64,000 nucleotides of DNA, from the NCBI RefSeq assembly GCF_050107715.1, contig NZ_JBNILN010000001.1, positions 682,001 to 746,000 of the forward strand, in the 5' to 3' direction. Shown here one piece after another: positions 33,027-41,515 of this stretch. Positions within the stretch are counted from its first letter, which is position 1, and each line of letters starts with the position of its first letter. Under the pieces are notes generated by a model. It saw nothing but the letters and a program-made list of their open reading frames with translations, had not been told where the DNA came from and ran no database searches. The translations under genes and the position numbers were made by a program. The stretch comes from Metabacillus_B sp050107715. Lineage in GTDB: Bacteria > Bacillota > Bacilli > Bacillales > Bacillaceae.

Positions 33027-33257
33027 ATGTCAGAACTTTTTTTTCTTATTCTCATTGCTTACGCAGTCTGTTTCATCCTGTTCACTCTTTTGTTTGCAAT
33101 TGTTCACCGTCTTTCAAATAAAACAGGGCCGTTCCGGAATGCAGCGGCGGACGTTGTCGATCTCCTCGTTCTTACGCCTGTTGGCTGGGCCATTTCCCTT
33201 CTTTACTTTCTTTATCTGGTGGCTGTTTTCCCACTATGGTGGCTGAGGCGGAAATAA
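33027..33257 (+). CDS. Small two-helix membrane protein, unknown
   Basis: A 76-residue protein with two or three hydrophobic segments (about 4-26, 45-70) ending in a charged LRRK tail. The ATG at 33027 has a GGGGGAAG site nine bases before. An overlapping frame from 32959 shares the region but has no comparable ribosome site. No family recognised. It sits just after the DnaA-box cluster and before the nfrA terminator on the opposite strand. Confidence 0.5.
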   Translation: MSELFFLILIAYAVCFILFTLLFAIVHRLSNKTGPFRNAAADVVDLLVLTPVGWAISLLYFLYLVAVFPLWWLRRK

Positions 33258-33315
33258 GCAGTGCAAAACAGCACATAGAATGCTGCAGCAGGCTGCGTTC
33301 CGCCGCAATGCAGCT

Positions 33316-33352
33316 GCAAAAAAAGGCCCCTTTTACAAAAGGAGGCCTCTTC
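33316..33352 (-). terminator. Terminator of nfrA
   Basis: Minus strand AGGCCTCCTTTT / AAAAGGGGCCT stem followed by TTTTTTT, next to the nfrA stop. Confidence 0.8.
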
Positions 33353-33355
33353 CCA

Positions 33356-34105
33356 TTATTGCTTATCAAATCCTTTGCCCTGAACAAATTCCTTCATATA
33401 CATTCTTTGCGGATGAGAGAGCATTTTTGCCATTTGGCCCGTCCATGTATCGCTGCGCTTTCCTTCAGTGCGCTCGTGATAATAGGATGAAACAGTCTCA
33501 TTATAGGTTTGCAGCTGCTCCTTATAGCTCTGATCCTCTGTAACGTATTCATCCTCAAAATAGAGGTGCTCAAATGGAAGCCTTGGCTTCACATCCGGGT
33601 TTTGATCCGGGTGGCCGACTGTAAGACCAAAAAGAGGAATGACTCGTTCCGGGGTTTTAAGGACATCGGATACGGCTGGGAGATTATTGCGGAGACCGCC
33701 TATATAACAGATTCCAAGCCCCATGGATTCTGCTGCAACAGACATGTTCTGGGCAGCTAATGCCGCATCAATGATGGCTACCATAAATTTCTCGGTGCTC
33801 TCCAGCGATTCTGTCAGATCAGCACCCTCCATTTCCCCCACCTTTTGATGCCGGAACAGGTCTGCACAAAATACAAAGAAATGACCGGTGTGTGCCACAT
33901 AGGACTGTCCGCCGGCAAGCTCGGCCAGTTTCTGTTTTTTATCCGGGTCTTTTACCCCTATAATTGAGTAGGCTTGGACATTGCTGGAGGTCGAGGCTGA
34001 CTGGGCGGCTTTCACAAGAAGATTGATTTGTTCATCCGTTAACGGCTGGTCCTTAAATTTTCGGATTGATCGATGGTTAAGTATGGTTTCAATAGTTGAG
34101 TTCAT
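33356..34105 (-). CDS. nfrA: NADPH-dependent FMN nitro/flavin reductase NfrA
   Basis: Oxygen-insensitive nitroreductase-fold flavoenzyme of 249 residues, the exact length of B. subtilis NfrA (YwcG). The FMN-binding start (TIETILNHRSIRKFKDQPL) and the SAESMGLGICYIGGLRNNL region fit. It uses NADPH to reduce nitroaromatics, flavins or related oxidants and is stress-inducible in B. subtilis. AGGAGGAGAT precedes the ATG. It is followed upstream by the fructosamine-kinase-like gene with a 15-bp gap, so the two are probably co-transcribed. Confidence 0.93.
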   Translation of the reverse strand: MNSTIETILNHRSIRKFKDQPLTDEQINLLVKAAQSASTSSNVQAYSIIGVKDPDKKQKLAELAGGQSYVAHTGHFFVFCADLFRHQKVGEMEGADLTESLESTEKFMVAIIDAALAAQNMSVAAESMGLGICYIGGLRNNLPAVSDVLKTPERVIPLFGLTVGHPDQNPDVKPRLPFEHLYFEDEYVTEDQSYKEQLQTYNETVSSYYHERTEGKRSDTWTGQMAKMLSHPQRMYMKEFVQGKGFDKQ

Positions 34106-34120
34106 GGAAAATCTCCTCCT

Positions 34121-34975
34121 TTATGCATACCGGCTGATAATCTGGTCTACTGCCCTGCCATAAGATTCACCAAACATGTTTAAATGTGCCAGCAGATAGT
34201 AGAGCCGGTAAAGCGGTTTTCGGTCTTCGTATCCTTCAGATAGGGGAAAGGCCTCCTGATAACTGCTGTAAAACGCTTGACTGAAGCCTCCGAACAGCTC
34301 GGTAAAGGCTATTTCAAATTCATGATCTCCGTATAGAACTGAAGGGTCAATTAAAACAGGGTTCCCTGACTCACCGGTCATCCAGTTTCCTCCCCATAAG
34401 TCTCCATGCAGGAGAGATGGCTTAGGATGATGGCCAAGCCAGCGGTCAAGATTCATCAGCAGTTTTTCCATGCTCCTTCTTCTCGGTACCGGCATATGCC
34501 CTCTCCCGATCGCCAGCTCCAGCTGAGGTTTTAATCGCTCATTTCTGTAATAGCGGACCCAGTTTTTATGCCAGCCATTTTTTTGAGGAAGCTTCCCCAT
34601 ATAAGTATCGCTTCCGTACCCGAATTTTGTATGAAAGGTTTGATGCATGGCAGCAAGCTTTGTCCCTAATTCCGTCTCCGTATGCTCTGTTTTCCGTCCT
34701 TCTATCCATTCCATGAGCAGAAAGGGAACACAGTCTATCGTGCCGGTTTTGAAAACAAACGGAACGGCAATTGCGTTTGATGAAGCAATTTCCTTCAGCC
34801 CATCTGCTTCAGCATGGAAAAAATTGATGGATTCCTCTCTGTTCGTCTTGAGGAAGTATTTCCTCGTTTCAGTCTGAAGCATCCATGCTTCATTAATATC
34901 CCCGCCGCTGACAGGGGACGATTGGAGAAGTTTGCTGTTTTCCCCAATTTCGTTCAGAATCAGCTCAAAATTCAC
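34121..34975 (-). CDS. Fructosamine kinase-like protein
   Basis: A 284-residue member of the fructosamine/ketosamine-3-kinase family (protein-kinase-like fold). The Brenner motif LLHGDLWGGNWMTG (about residue 190) holds the catalytic Asp and metal-binding Asn, and VLIDPSVLYGDHEFEIAFTE follows with the DxD-type metal Asp. It is thought to phosphorylate glycated amines for repair. A short GAGGTGATG site precedes the ATG. It forms a two-gene unit with nfrA. Substrate range is unknown. Confidence 0.87.
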   Translation of the reverse strand: MNFELILNEIGENSKLLQSSPVSGGDINEAWMLQTETRKYFLKTNREESINFFHAEADGLKEIASSNAIAVPFVFKTGTIDCVPFLLMEWIEGRKTEHTETELGTKLAAMHQTFHTKFGYGSDTYMGKLPQKNGWHKNWVRYYRNERLKPQLELAIGRGHMPVPRRRSMEKLLMNLDRWLGHHPKPSLLHGDLWGGNWMTGESGNPVLIDPSVLYGDHEFEIAFTELFGGFSQAFYSSYQEAFPLSEGYEDRKPLYRLYYLLAHLNMFGESYGRAVDQIISRYA

Positions 34976-35170
34976 GCTTCATCACCTCCGCACGCAGTTA
35001 AAGAATATCCAAGCCAGGCCGGTGCAGTCAACTATCTGGATTTATAAAGGTTTGAAATCGAGATCAATAGGAAAATAAAGAAAGTAGTCCAAAAAACATT
35101 GCATTTTTCGTTAAATGCATTAAAATGAGTAACGTTGCATAAATTATCATCCCTTTAAGGAGTTTTCATA

Positions 35171-36529
35171 TTGACTACATTGACAAAGAAACGAATCCCG
35201 CCATCCAGCATAATCAAATTTCTCATCCCTTCACTAATTGGCATCATTCTTTTTATCGTTCCCATTCAATATGAAGAGGCCATTACGATTCCAATTGCCA
35301 TCTTGTCAGGCATTCTTCAGGATGTGCTCGGCAGCTATCTTCCTCTTATTATGACAATTATCATTATTTTAGCACTCGCTGGCACGGTGTTAGCTAAAAC
35401 AGTGAAACCGGCATTTATGAAAAACAGTCCGTTCTTCATTTCTTTATTCGATGTGCAGCCTGTGTGGTTTATAGCCCGTATACTAGGGGCTGTATTTGCT
35501 GTCCTTACATTATTTAAAGCAGGTCCGAAGTGGATCTGGTCTGAAAATACAGGGGGGCTGCTGCTCGGCGATTTGCTGCCGGTGCTTTTCAGTGTTTTCC
35601 TGTTTGCCGGTCTGTTCCTGCCGCTTCTTCTTAACTTTGGTCTGCTCGAATTTTTCGGCGCTCTGCTTGCGAAGTTTATGCGCCCGGTTTTCAAGCTTCC
35701 CGGCCGCTCCTCGATAGACTGTCTCGCTTCATGGCTTGGCGACGGGACGATCGGTGTTCTGCTGACGAGCAAACAATATGAAGAAGGCTTTTATACGAAA
35801 AGAGAAGCAGCTGTAATCGGAACAACCTTTTCTGTTGTATCCATTACGTTCAGTATCGTGATTATTGAGCAGGTTAACCTTCAAAACTACTTTTTCCCAT
35901 TTTATCTGACAATTGCAGCCGCTGGAATTGTCGCGGCTATCATCTGCCCGAGAATCCCTCCGCTCTCCAGAAAAGCGGATACGTATGCTAATGATGAGGC
36001 AGCCGGATTGAACGAAGAGATTCCTGCAGAATACTCACGTGCAGGCTGGGGATTGAAAATGGCTGCAGACAAAGCTGCAAAAAGCAGAGGAGTAAAGGAG
36101 TTCTTCAAGGATGGCTCCAAAAATGTGCTGGATATGTGGATGGGGGTTGCCCCAATCGTTATGGCCCTTGGCACGATCGCATTAATCATTGCTGAATTTA
36201 CTCCCGTGTTTAAATGGCTCGGGCTTCCGTTCATTCCACTGCTTCAGCTATTGCAGGTGCCTGAAGCTGCGGCAGCCTCCCAGACGATTATGGTCGGGTT
36301 TGCCGATATGTTCCTGCCATCCGTCATCGGATCAGACATCGAAAGCGATTTGACAAGATTTATCATCGCTGCACTCTCTGTCACCCAGCTGATCTACATG
36401 TCAGAGGTTGGCGGATTGCTTTTAGGGTCAAAAATTCCAGTATCCTTCTGGGAACTGTTCGTTATTTTTCTGCAGCGAACGATTATTACCCTTCCAGTCA
36501 TCGTAATTGCTGCTCATTTGCTGTTTTGA
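35171..36529 (+). CDS. YjiH-family membrane protein with nucleoside-recognition (Gate) domains
   Basis: A 452-residue polytopic protein of the YjiH family (about ten hydrophobic segments), with Gate-domain-like stretches around residues 130-200 (RSSIDCLASWLGDGTIGVLL) and 375-400 (IMVGFADMFLPSVIGSDIES). The family is probably a transporter but its substrate is unknown. A TTG start at 35171 lies ten bases after AAGGAG; no ATG is better placed. It stands alone and is followed by a terminator. Confidence 0.82.
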   Translation: MTTLTKKRIPPSSIIKFLIPSLIGIILFIVPIQYEEAITIPIAILSGILQDVLGSYLPLIMTIIIILALAGTVLAKTVKPAFMKNSPFFISLFDVQPVWFIARILGAVFAVLTLFKAGPKWIWSENTGGLLLGDLLPVLFSVFLFAGLFLPLLLNFGLLEFFGALLAKFMRPVFKLPGRSSIDCLASWLGDGTIGVLLTSKQYEEGFYTKREAAVIGTTFSVVSITFSIVIIEQVNLQNYFFPFYLTIAAAGIVAAIICPRIPPLSRKADTYANDEAAGLNEEIPAEYSRAGWGLKMAADKAAKSRGVKEFFKDGSKNVLDMWMGVAPIVMALGTIALIIAEFTPVFKWLGLPFIPLLQLLQVPEAAAASQTIMVGFADMFLPSVIGSDIESDLTRFIIAALSVTQLIYMSEVGGLLLGSKIPVSFWELFVIFLQRTIITLPVIVIAAHLLF

Positions 36530-36589
36530 GGTGGGTGGCAGTACCATGCGAGGGGATCCCATTTTTTAGAATGACGCGATTCCACAAAG

Positions 36590-36619
36590 TAAACCCCCGG
36601 TATTCCGGGGGTTTCTTTT
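36590..36619 (+). terminator. Terminator of the yjiH-like gene
   Basis: AAACCCCCGG / CCGGGGGTTT perfect stem with a 5-base loop (TATT region) and a T-rich tail. Confidence 0.85.
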
Positions 36620-36698
36620 CTCAGCAGGGCTTTTTAAACAGCCCATAAATATGTAAGCTGGCTTTGCTCCATTCTTTAATCCTTCAAGAAGCTTCCAG

Positions 36699-37535
36699 CT
36701 AGGTTTTAGGAAACGTAAATCCCTCTCCGAAGACATCCCTCACATCATGAATAACGACGAATGCTTTATCATCAATTTTGTGGACTATTTTTTTGAGCAT
36801 AAACAGCTCCTGCTTGTTAATGACGATATAAAGGATATCCCGGGATTCCTGCGTATAGCTTCCTTTTGCTGTAATCACGGTGACCCCTCTGTCCATATCC
36901 GCATTAACCTTCGCCGCTACCTCATCTGCATGGTCGGAAATGATGGTGGCTGCTTTCCGCGTATCGAAGCCTTCTAATATGTAATCCAATACTTTTGTGC
37001 TGATATAAATGGAGATGACGGTATACATCGTATTGGCTGCACCGATGACGAAGTAGGAGCTCAATACGACAATCATATCAAAGAGGAGCATCGAGCTGCT
37101 TACACTCCAGCCAAGATATTTCTGCGTCATCCTTGCAAGGATCGCTGAGCCTCCTGTCGTTCCGCCCGCGCGAAGCACAAGCCCTAACCCGACCCCTATA
37201 AAAATCCCCGCAAAGACGGTCCCCAATATCGTATCGTCTGACGAAGGAGCCATACCCTCCGTGAAGTGAAGAAAAACGGATGTGAAGAAGATGGAGATGA
37301 TGGAATAGTACGTGACACGCTTGCTTAGAAGCTGGTATCCGAATACAAGCAACATTCCATTCATAATAAAGTTCGTAATCCCCGGAGACCAGCTGAATAC
37401 ATAGTAAAGGAGCATGGAGATCCCCGTTACACCGCCTTCTCCAAGCTCATTCGGAATCGCAAAAAAATTGACTCCAATGGCAAAAAAGAAGGATCCGATA
37501 ATGAGCAGGCTGTATTCTTTTACGTTCGTCAGCAT
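36699..37535 (-). CDS. YitT-family membrane protein (DUF161/DUF2179)
   Basis: A 278-residue membrane protein: about five or six hydrophobic segments (residues 1-185) and a C-terminal soluble DUF2179 domain (about 195-275, RKAATIISDHADEVAAKVNA and RGVTVITAKGSYTQE). It belongs to the YitT/YqfU/YpjC/YvjA group of Bacillus. Molecular function unknown; a transport or sensing role is assumed for the family. AAGGAGGGTGAC precedes the ATG. It follows niaP but behind that gene's terminator, so it is probably separate. Confidence 0.85.
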   Translation of the reverse strand: MLTNVKEYSLLIIGSFFFAIGVNFFAIPNELGEGGVTGISMLLYYVFSWSPGITNFIMNGMLLVFGYQLLSKRVTYYSIISIFFTSVFLHFTEGMAPSSDDTILGTVFAGIFIGVGLGLVLRAGGTTGGSAILARMTQKYLGWSVSSSMLLFDMIVVLSSYFVIGAANTMYTVISIYISTKVLDYILEGFDTRKAATIISDHADEVAAKVNADMDRGVTVITAKGSYTQESRDILYIVINKQELFMLKKIVHKIDDKAFVVIHDVRDVFGEGFTFPKT

Positions 37536-37575
37536 AAGTCACCCTCCTTTTTCGTTTTACGTAGCAATGGCCGCA

Positions 37576-37609
37576 AAAAAATCACTGCCGGCAAAGGGCT
37601 GCCGGCAGC
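37576..37609 (-). terminator. Terminator of niaP
   Basis: Minus strand CTGCCGGC / GCCGGCAG stem followed by TGATTTTTTTG. Confidence 0.8.
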
Positions 37610-37671
37610 TTTCTGTTTATCAATATATCACCGCTTTAAGCGATTTTCAATCGTTTAAGCGTGGCTGTTTC

Positions 37672-38880
37672 CTACTCTTCCATTTCTGTCTGCTTTGTTT
37701 CCGTTCCTAAAAAGGCAACAGCGAGAATGCCGACAATAATGGAAAAACAGAAGATGGTGAAGATCGTTCCGATTTCCACTTTTTCTGCAATCAGATAACC
37801 GACGAGCAATGGTCCTAAAATTCCGCCAATCCGCCCAAATGAAGCAGCCATGCCCGAGCCGGTGCCCCGAATCGAAGTTGGATATTGCTCTGGTGTATAA
37901 GCATACAGCGCGCCCCAGGCACCAAGGTTAAAGAAGGATAGGAGCATACCAAAAGCGAGAAGGGCTGAGGCAGTTTCTGCGTTCCCGAAAAAATAAGCAC
38001 TCAGGGCTGTTCCGCTAAGGTAAACGATCAGAACAAATTTCCTCCCCTTTTTTTCAATCAGCCAGGCAGCACTGAAATAGCCGGGCAGCTGGGCAAGAGT
38101 CATAATCAAAACATACTGGAAGCTTTTAATCAAATCGAATCCCTTAAACGTCATCACACTCGGAAGCCACAAAAACATTCCGTAATAGGAAAACACGACA
38201 GAAAACCATAGAATCCAGAGCATGGCGGTGCGTTTCGTGTATTTCCCTTGCCATACCTTGGCCATTTTCTTCCAAACGGTTTCTTTATCCTTAGACTGGA
38301 CGGCTTTGAAGGCCTGTGAGTCCGGAAGGTTCCAGCGGAGATACAGGGCATAGAATGCCGGCAGCGCACTAATAACGAGAGCCGTCTGCCATCCGAAGCT
38401 CGGAATAATGAAATAAGCAATAAGTGCTGCCAGCAGCCATCCGCCTGCCCAGAAGCTTTCCAGCAGGACAACAATTCTTCCGCGTTCGTGAGGCTTTACA
38501 CTCTCTGACACAAGGGTCGAAGCAACGGGAAGCTCTCCCCCTAGTCCCATCCCTATTAAAAAACGAAGAACTAAGAAAATCGGAAGGGCCCATGCCAATG
38601 CCGATAATCCGCTTCCAACCGAAAACAGCAAAAGCGTGATAATGAAGACATTTTTTCTTCCAATCCGATCTGCCATTAAACCAAATACAAGTGCACCAAC
38701 CGCCATACCGATTGAATTCACCGATCCAATCCATGCCATCTGATCGGGCCTCAGCTGCCAATCTATTGCCAGGGCCGCAATGATAAAGGAAAGAAGACCG
38801 ACATCCATTGCATCGAACATCCAGCCCATTCCTGCTATCCCTAAAAGCTTTCGCCGTGAAAGCTGTTTTTGCTCCTTCAT
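37672..38880 (-). CDS. niaP: MFS niacin transporter NiaP
   Basis: A 12-helix major facilitator transporter of about 403 residues, closely resembling B. subtilis NiaP (YceI), a nicotinate carrier. Seen: GIAGMGWMFDAMDVGLLSF in helix 1, the loop motif GLMADRIGRKNVF, and LGGELPVASTLVSESVKP plus LGAWGALYAYTPEQYPTS, all characteristic. The likely start is the second Met (38880, MKEQKQLSRRKLL) with AAGGGTGTT upstream; the ATG at 38889 is an alternative. No NiaR-type operator was recognised. Its location differs from B. subtilis. Confidence 0.85.
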   Translation of the reverse strand: MKEQKQLSRRKLLGIAGMGWMFDAMDVGLLSFIIAALAIDWQLRPDQMAWIGSVNSIGMAVGALVFGLMADRIGRKNVFIITLLLFSVGSGLSALAWALPIFLVLRFLIGMGLGGELPVASTLVSESVKPHERGRIVVLLESFWAGGWLLAALIAYFIIPSFGWQTALVISALPAFYALYLRWNLPDSQAFKAVQSKDKETVWKKMAKVWQGKYTKRTAMLWILWFSVVFSYYGMFLWLPSVMTFKGFDLIKSFQYVLIMTLAQLPGYFSAAWLIEKKGRKFVLIVYLSGTALSAYFFGNAETASALLAFGMLLSFFNLGAWGALYAYTPEQYPTSIRGTGSGMAASFGRIGGILGPLLVGYLIAEKVEIGTIFTIFCFSIIVGILAVAFLGTETKQTEMEE

Positions 38881-39056
38881 ATGTAACACCCTTCTTTTTG
38901 AAAATTCTTCTTTATTATGTCACAAACCGATATGTATGAGAATAAGAAAGGAAACTTTATTGCTTTGGCATACTTAAGGGTGTTCTTATCTTTTAGAAGC
39001 TATTAAAAGATCATTCTTCCCGTTCGATGGGCCTCATTCAAAAGTACCCAAAACGA

Positions 39057-39082
39057 AAACCCGGAAAAAGCTTCCCGGGTTC
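39057..39082 (-). terminator. Terminator of the flavodoxin-family gene
   Basis: AACCCGG / CCGGGTT stem (extended to CCCGGG) with a TTCGTTTT tail on the minus strand. Confidence 0.7.
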
Positions 39083-39107
39083 TTACATCGCTGGTTTACA
39101 GACCTTA

Positions 39108-39731
39108 TTATTGAATAACGGTTCCTTGGGCCGGAATTGGATTCTCCTTTAGCATTTTAGCGAAATGCATGAGGTTGTAGGCAAGCATTTGAACATGCTG
39201 CTGGGTGAATTCATTTTTGTAGCCTTCCGCTTCAACAAAGGACGGACCAGGTCCCGCTTCCCCCACCCAGTATGTATCCACATTAGGAGGAATGGTAAAG
39301 CCCATATGGGACAGACCATATAGAATGGATTTGGCTGCATCTTTTGCTCCGTCTTCATTTCCGGTAATGACAACGCCGCCGACTTTGTTGTAATAAATGG
39401 ATTGCCCTTTTTCATTCGTTAAACTGCTTCCACCGTAAATCCGTTCCATCACCATCGTTGCAATGCTGCTTTTTTCTCCGATCCAAAGAGGTGTGCCAAT
39501 GATTACAATATCTGCTTCCTTTACTTTATCAAAGATCTGGGGCCACTCATCTCCGTCCCCCATATCATCTGATATTCCGAAGGATACCTGGTAATCTGCC
39601 ACTCTTACGACCTCTGCAAAAACACCCTCGCGCTGCATGATGCCTGTAACCTTTTTAATTAAGGCTTCTGTATTTGATTCTTCGTCGCCTTTCTTTAAGG
39701 AACAATTTAGTACAAGAGCTTTTACTGACAT
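39108..39731 (-). CDS. Flavodoxin-family NADPH-dependent FMN reductase-like protein
   Basis: A 207-residue flavodoxin-fold protein. NCSLKKGDEESNTEALIKK at the N-terminus binds the FMN phosphate, GTPLWIGEKSSIATMVMERI gives the isoalloxazine loop, and GVVITGNEDGAK follows. It fits the NADPH-dependent FMN reductase/iron-sulfur flavoprotein-like group, presumably a quinone or azo-type reductase; the substrate is unknown. GGGAGGCGTC precedes the ATG. Monocistronic. Confidence 0.82.
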   Translation of the reverse strand: MSVKALVLNCSLKKGDEESNTEALIKKVTGIMQREGVFAEVVRVADYQVSFGISDDMGDGDEWPQIFDKVKEADIVIIGTPLWIGEKSSIATMVMERIYGGSSLTNEKGQSIYYNKVGGVVITGNEDGAKDAAKSILYGLSHMGFTIPPNVDTYWVGEAGPGPSFVEAEGYKNEFTQQHVQMLAYNLMHFAKMLKENPIPAQGTVIQ

Positions 39732-39929
39732 GTTGACGCCTCCCTATCAATTTTGTTCAATTAGACACTGAGTTTCTATTTTGCTGTGCATATGTAAATG
39801 GCAGCAAGCTTGTAGTATAAAAATTCCACATTTAAGAAATGCTAAACATATGAGCTCTCCTTAACCAATAGATGAATGAAAAAATAGGCAGAAATTATCA
39901 AATAAAACCCTTTAATTTTCAGAATTTTG

Positions 39930-39938
39930 TGATATACT
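39930..39938 (+). promoter_or_regulatory. Extended -10 promoter of ywcE
   Basis: TGATATACT is an extended -10 (TGn-TATACT); TTTAAT 16 bases earlier is a weak -35. ywcE is sigma A-transcribed in B. subtilis. Confidence 0.5.
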
Positions 39939-39995
39939 AATTGTAACAAAACGTTCACAATTTGTTCTTTTATCTGCCACAAATTGGCCAAGTAA

Positions 39996-40009
39996 TGTAA
40001 GCGTTACCA
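39996..40009 (+). promoter_or_regulatory. cre-like site in the ywcE leader
   Basis: TGTAAGCGTTACCA matches TGWAANCGNTNWCA at 13 of 14 positions, downstream of the predicted ywcE start and 24 bases before the ATG. Confidence 0.5.
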
Positions 40010-40032
40010 AAAATTTTAAGGAGGTAAATGAA

Positions 40033-40323
40033 ATGGATGTTTTCGTTGTTTATCTTTTCATTGCAACCGCGACTCCTTTATTTCTCTGGCCGGAAAGAAA
40101 AAAATTAGCTCTAATTCACATTCCTTTTATTGCTGGGATGTGGACCTATTTTATTCTTTATCTCAGCGGAAGCCTTAACTTCATCGACCACTTTGTCCTC
40201 AATATGATCTTCGTCGGCAATGTCATTTTTGCCCATATCGCAGCATTCCTGATTTATGCCTTCCCTATCATTAAACGTGAGCACGATAAAAAGCATTCAC
40301 CAAAATCACCTATTATTGAGTAA
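40033..40323 (+). CDS. ywcE: Holin-like spore morphogenesis protein YwcE
   Basis: A 96-residue membrane protein with three hydrophobic segments (about 3-18, 29-48, 55-80), opening with MDVFVVYLFIATATPLFLWP, much like B. subtilis YwcE, and ending in a polar Lys/His-rich tail. YwcE is a holin-like protein needed for proper spore coat and outer membrane structure and germination. AAGGAGGTAAATGAA precedes the ATG. It lies convergent to qoxD, the same neighbourhood as in B. subtilis. A cre-like site lies in its leader. Confidence 0.85.
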   Translation: MDVFVVYLFIATATPLFLWPERKKLALIHIPFIAGMWTYFILYLSGSLNFIDHFVLNMIFVGNVIFAHIAAFLIYAFPIIKREHDKKHSPKSPIIE

Positions 40324-40324
40324 G

Positions 40325-40353
40325 CCTTGCATCGCATGGATGCAAGGTTTTTT
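40325..40353 (+). terminator. Terminator of ywcE
   Basis: CCTTGCATC / GGATGCAAGG stem with a 4-base loop and seven T residues. Confidence 0.88.
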
Positions 40354-40366
40354 TCTTAAGAAGCAC

Positions 40367-40418
40367 AAAAAAACCGGAAGCCTTTGTTCCAGCAGGAACT
40401 GTGGCTTCCGGTTTTATT
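40367..40418 (-). terminator. Terminator of qoxABCD
   Basis: Long interrupted stem (AAAACCGGAAGCC / GGCTTCCGGTTTT with an inner GTTCC / GGAAC), about 96 bases after the qoxD stop. Confidence 0.8.
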
Positions 40419-40513
40419 ATATTATTTCAGCGGTTGGGGGAATTCTGCAGCTTTACACAGGAATTCTTCCCAAGGCTCTTGATTCACATCATGCATCAAT
40501 TAAATTGAATCGG

Positions 40514-40885
40514 TTAATGTCCGCTATGCTCTTCTCCATGCTCACCGTGTGCAGGAGGATTTTTCTGATGCTCAGAGTGTCCGCCATGGGAACCCATAAC
40601 CCAAACTGTACCGGCTGCGATAACTACAGCAATGAAAGCAGCGAAAACAGTGTTTATGGTTTGGATCCAGCCGCTCTTCGTTTCCGTCATATGCATAAAC
40701 ATGAGCAGCTGCAGGGCAGCCTGGAAGAAAGCAAAAACGAAAATTACGATTAATATGGTCGTACTGGAAAAGCCTGAAGCTAAAGCAACCCACAGTGCGA
40801 TAAGAGTGAGTACGATTGACAAACCAAATCCGACCACATGGCTCCAAGGAAACTTGTCATGAGATGTTTGTGTTTGACTAGCCAT
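40514..40885 (-). CDS. qoxD: Quinol oxidase subunit IV
   Basis: Small 123-residue subunit of the cytochrome aa3-600 menaquinol oxidase with three hydrophobic segments (about 15-37, 44-65, 78-98) and a His/Gly-rich C-terminal tail (GSHGGHSEHQ...HGEHSGH). It overlaps qoxC by eight bases, showing translational coupling. It is the last gene of the operon and assists folding or stability of subunit I in this family. An AAGTGAGG-type site lies within qoxC. Confidence 0.92.
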   Translation of the reverse strand: MASQTQTSHDKFPWSHVVGFGLSIVLTLIALWVALASGFSSTTILIVIFVFAFFQAALQLLMFMHMTETKSGWIQTINTVFAAFIAVVIAAGTVWVMGSHGGHSEHQKNPPAHGEHGEEHSGH

Positions 40886-41501
40886 GATGCAGCACCATCC
40901 CCATTAAATAGACTCCAGTGAAGATAAAGATCCAAATGACATCAAGGAAATGCCAGTACAGACTTGAGATGAATAGCTTTGTTGCGGTTTGAGGAGTCAG
41001 ACCTCGTTTTTTCACCTGAATAAGAATCAATGATATCCAGACGATACCAAGCGATACGTGAAGTCCATGAGTACCTGCCAGAACAAAGAAGGCTGACCAG
41101 AAAGCACTGGTTGTTAATGCTGCCCCTTCATGAATATACTCGATAAACTCGTATATTTCATACCCGACAAAGCCTGCGCCGAGCAGAAGGGTGAGAATCG
41201 TCCAGATGAAAACACCCTTCATGTTATTCCGGCGGAGCTCATGAATCGCAATACCGCATGTGAAACTGCTTGTTAAAAGCAGGAATGTCATAATCAGTAC
41301 GCCTTCAACTTTGAATAGATCTCCTGGAAGCGGGCCATCAGCCGTTTGGTTGAATAGTGCGAAATAGGTTGCAAAAAGGGTTGAGAACAACGCAATTTCC
41401 GCTCCAAGGAAAATCCAGAAGCCAAGAATATTCAATCTGCCTATTTCAGATTGGTATTCAAGCGGCGTGTTAGAACCATCATGTGTATGAGCATGTCCCA
41501 A
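40878..41501 (-). CDS. qoxC: Quinol oxidase subunit III
   Basis: A 207-residue membrane subunit with five hydrophobic segments, as in bacterial heme-copper oxidase subunit III. The stretch GTHGLHVSLGIVWISLILI and the final YWHFLDVIWIFIFTGVYLMG are family landmarks. The N-terminus (GHAHTHDGSN) is His-rich. AAGGAGGCGTGCAC precedes the ATG. It starts 14 bases after qoxB and overlaps qoxD. Confidence 0.95.
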   Translation of the reverse strand: MGHAHTHDGSNTPLEYQSEIGRLNILGFWIFLGAEIALFSTLFATYFALFNQTADGPLPGDLFKVEGVLIMTFLLLTSSFTCGIAIHELRRNNMKGVFIWTILTLLLGAGFVGYEIYEFIEYIHEGAALTTSAFWSAFFVLAGTHGLHVSLGIVWISLILIQVKKRGLTPQTATKLFISSLYWHFLDVIWIFIFTGVYLMGMVLHHG

Positions 41502-41515
41502 TGTGCACGCCTCCT

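Noticed and set aside
32959..33246. 95-codon frame overlapping the small membrane gene at 33027
   Set aside because: It lacks a good ribosome site and yields a basic, low-complexity sequence, while the overlapping frame gives clean membrane segments.
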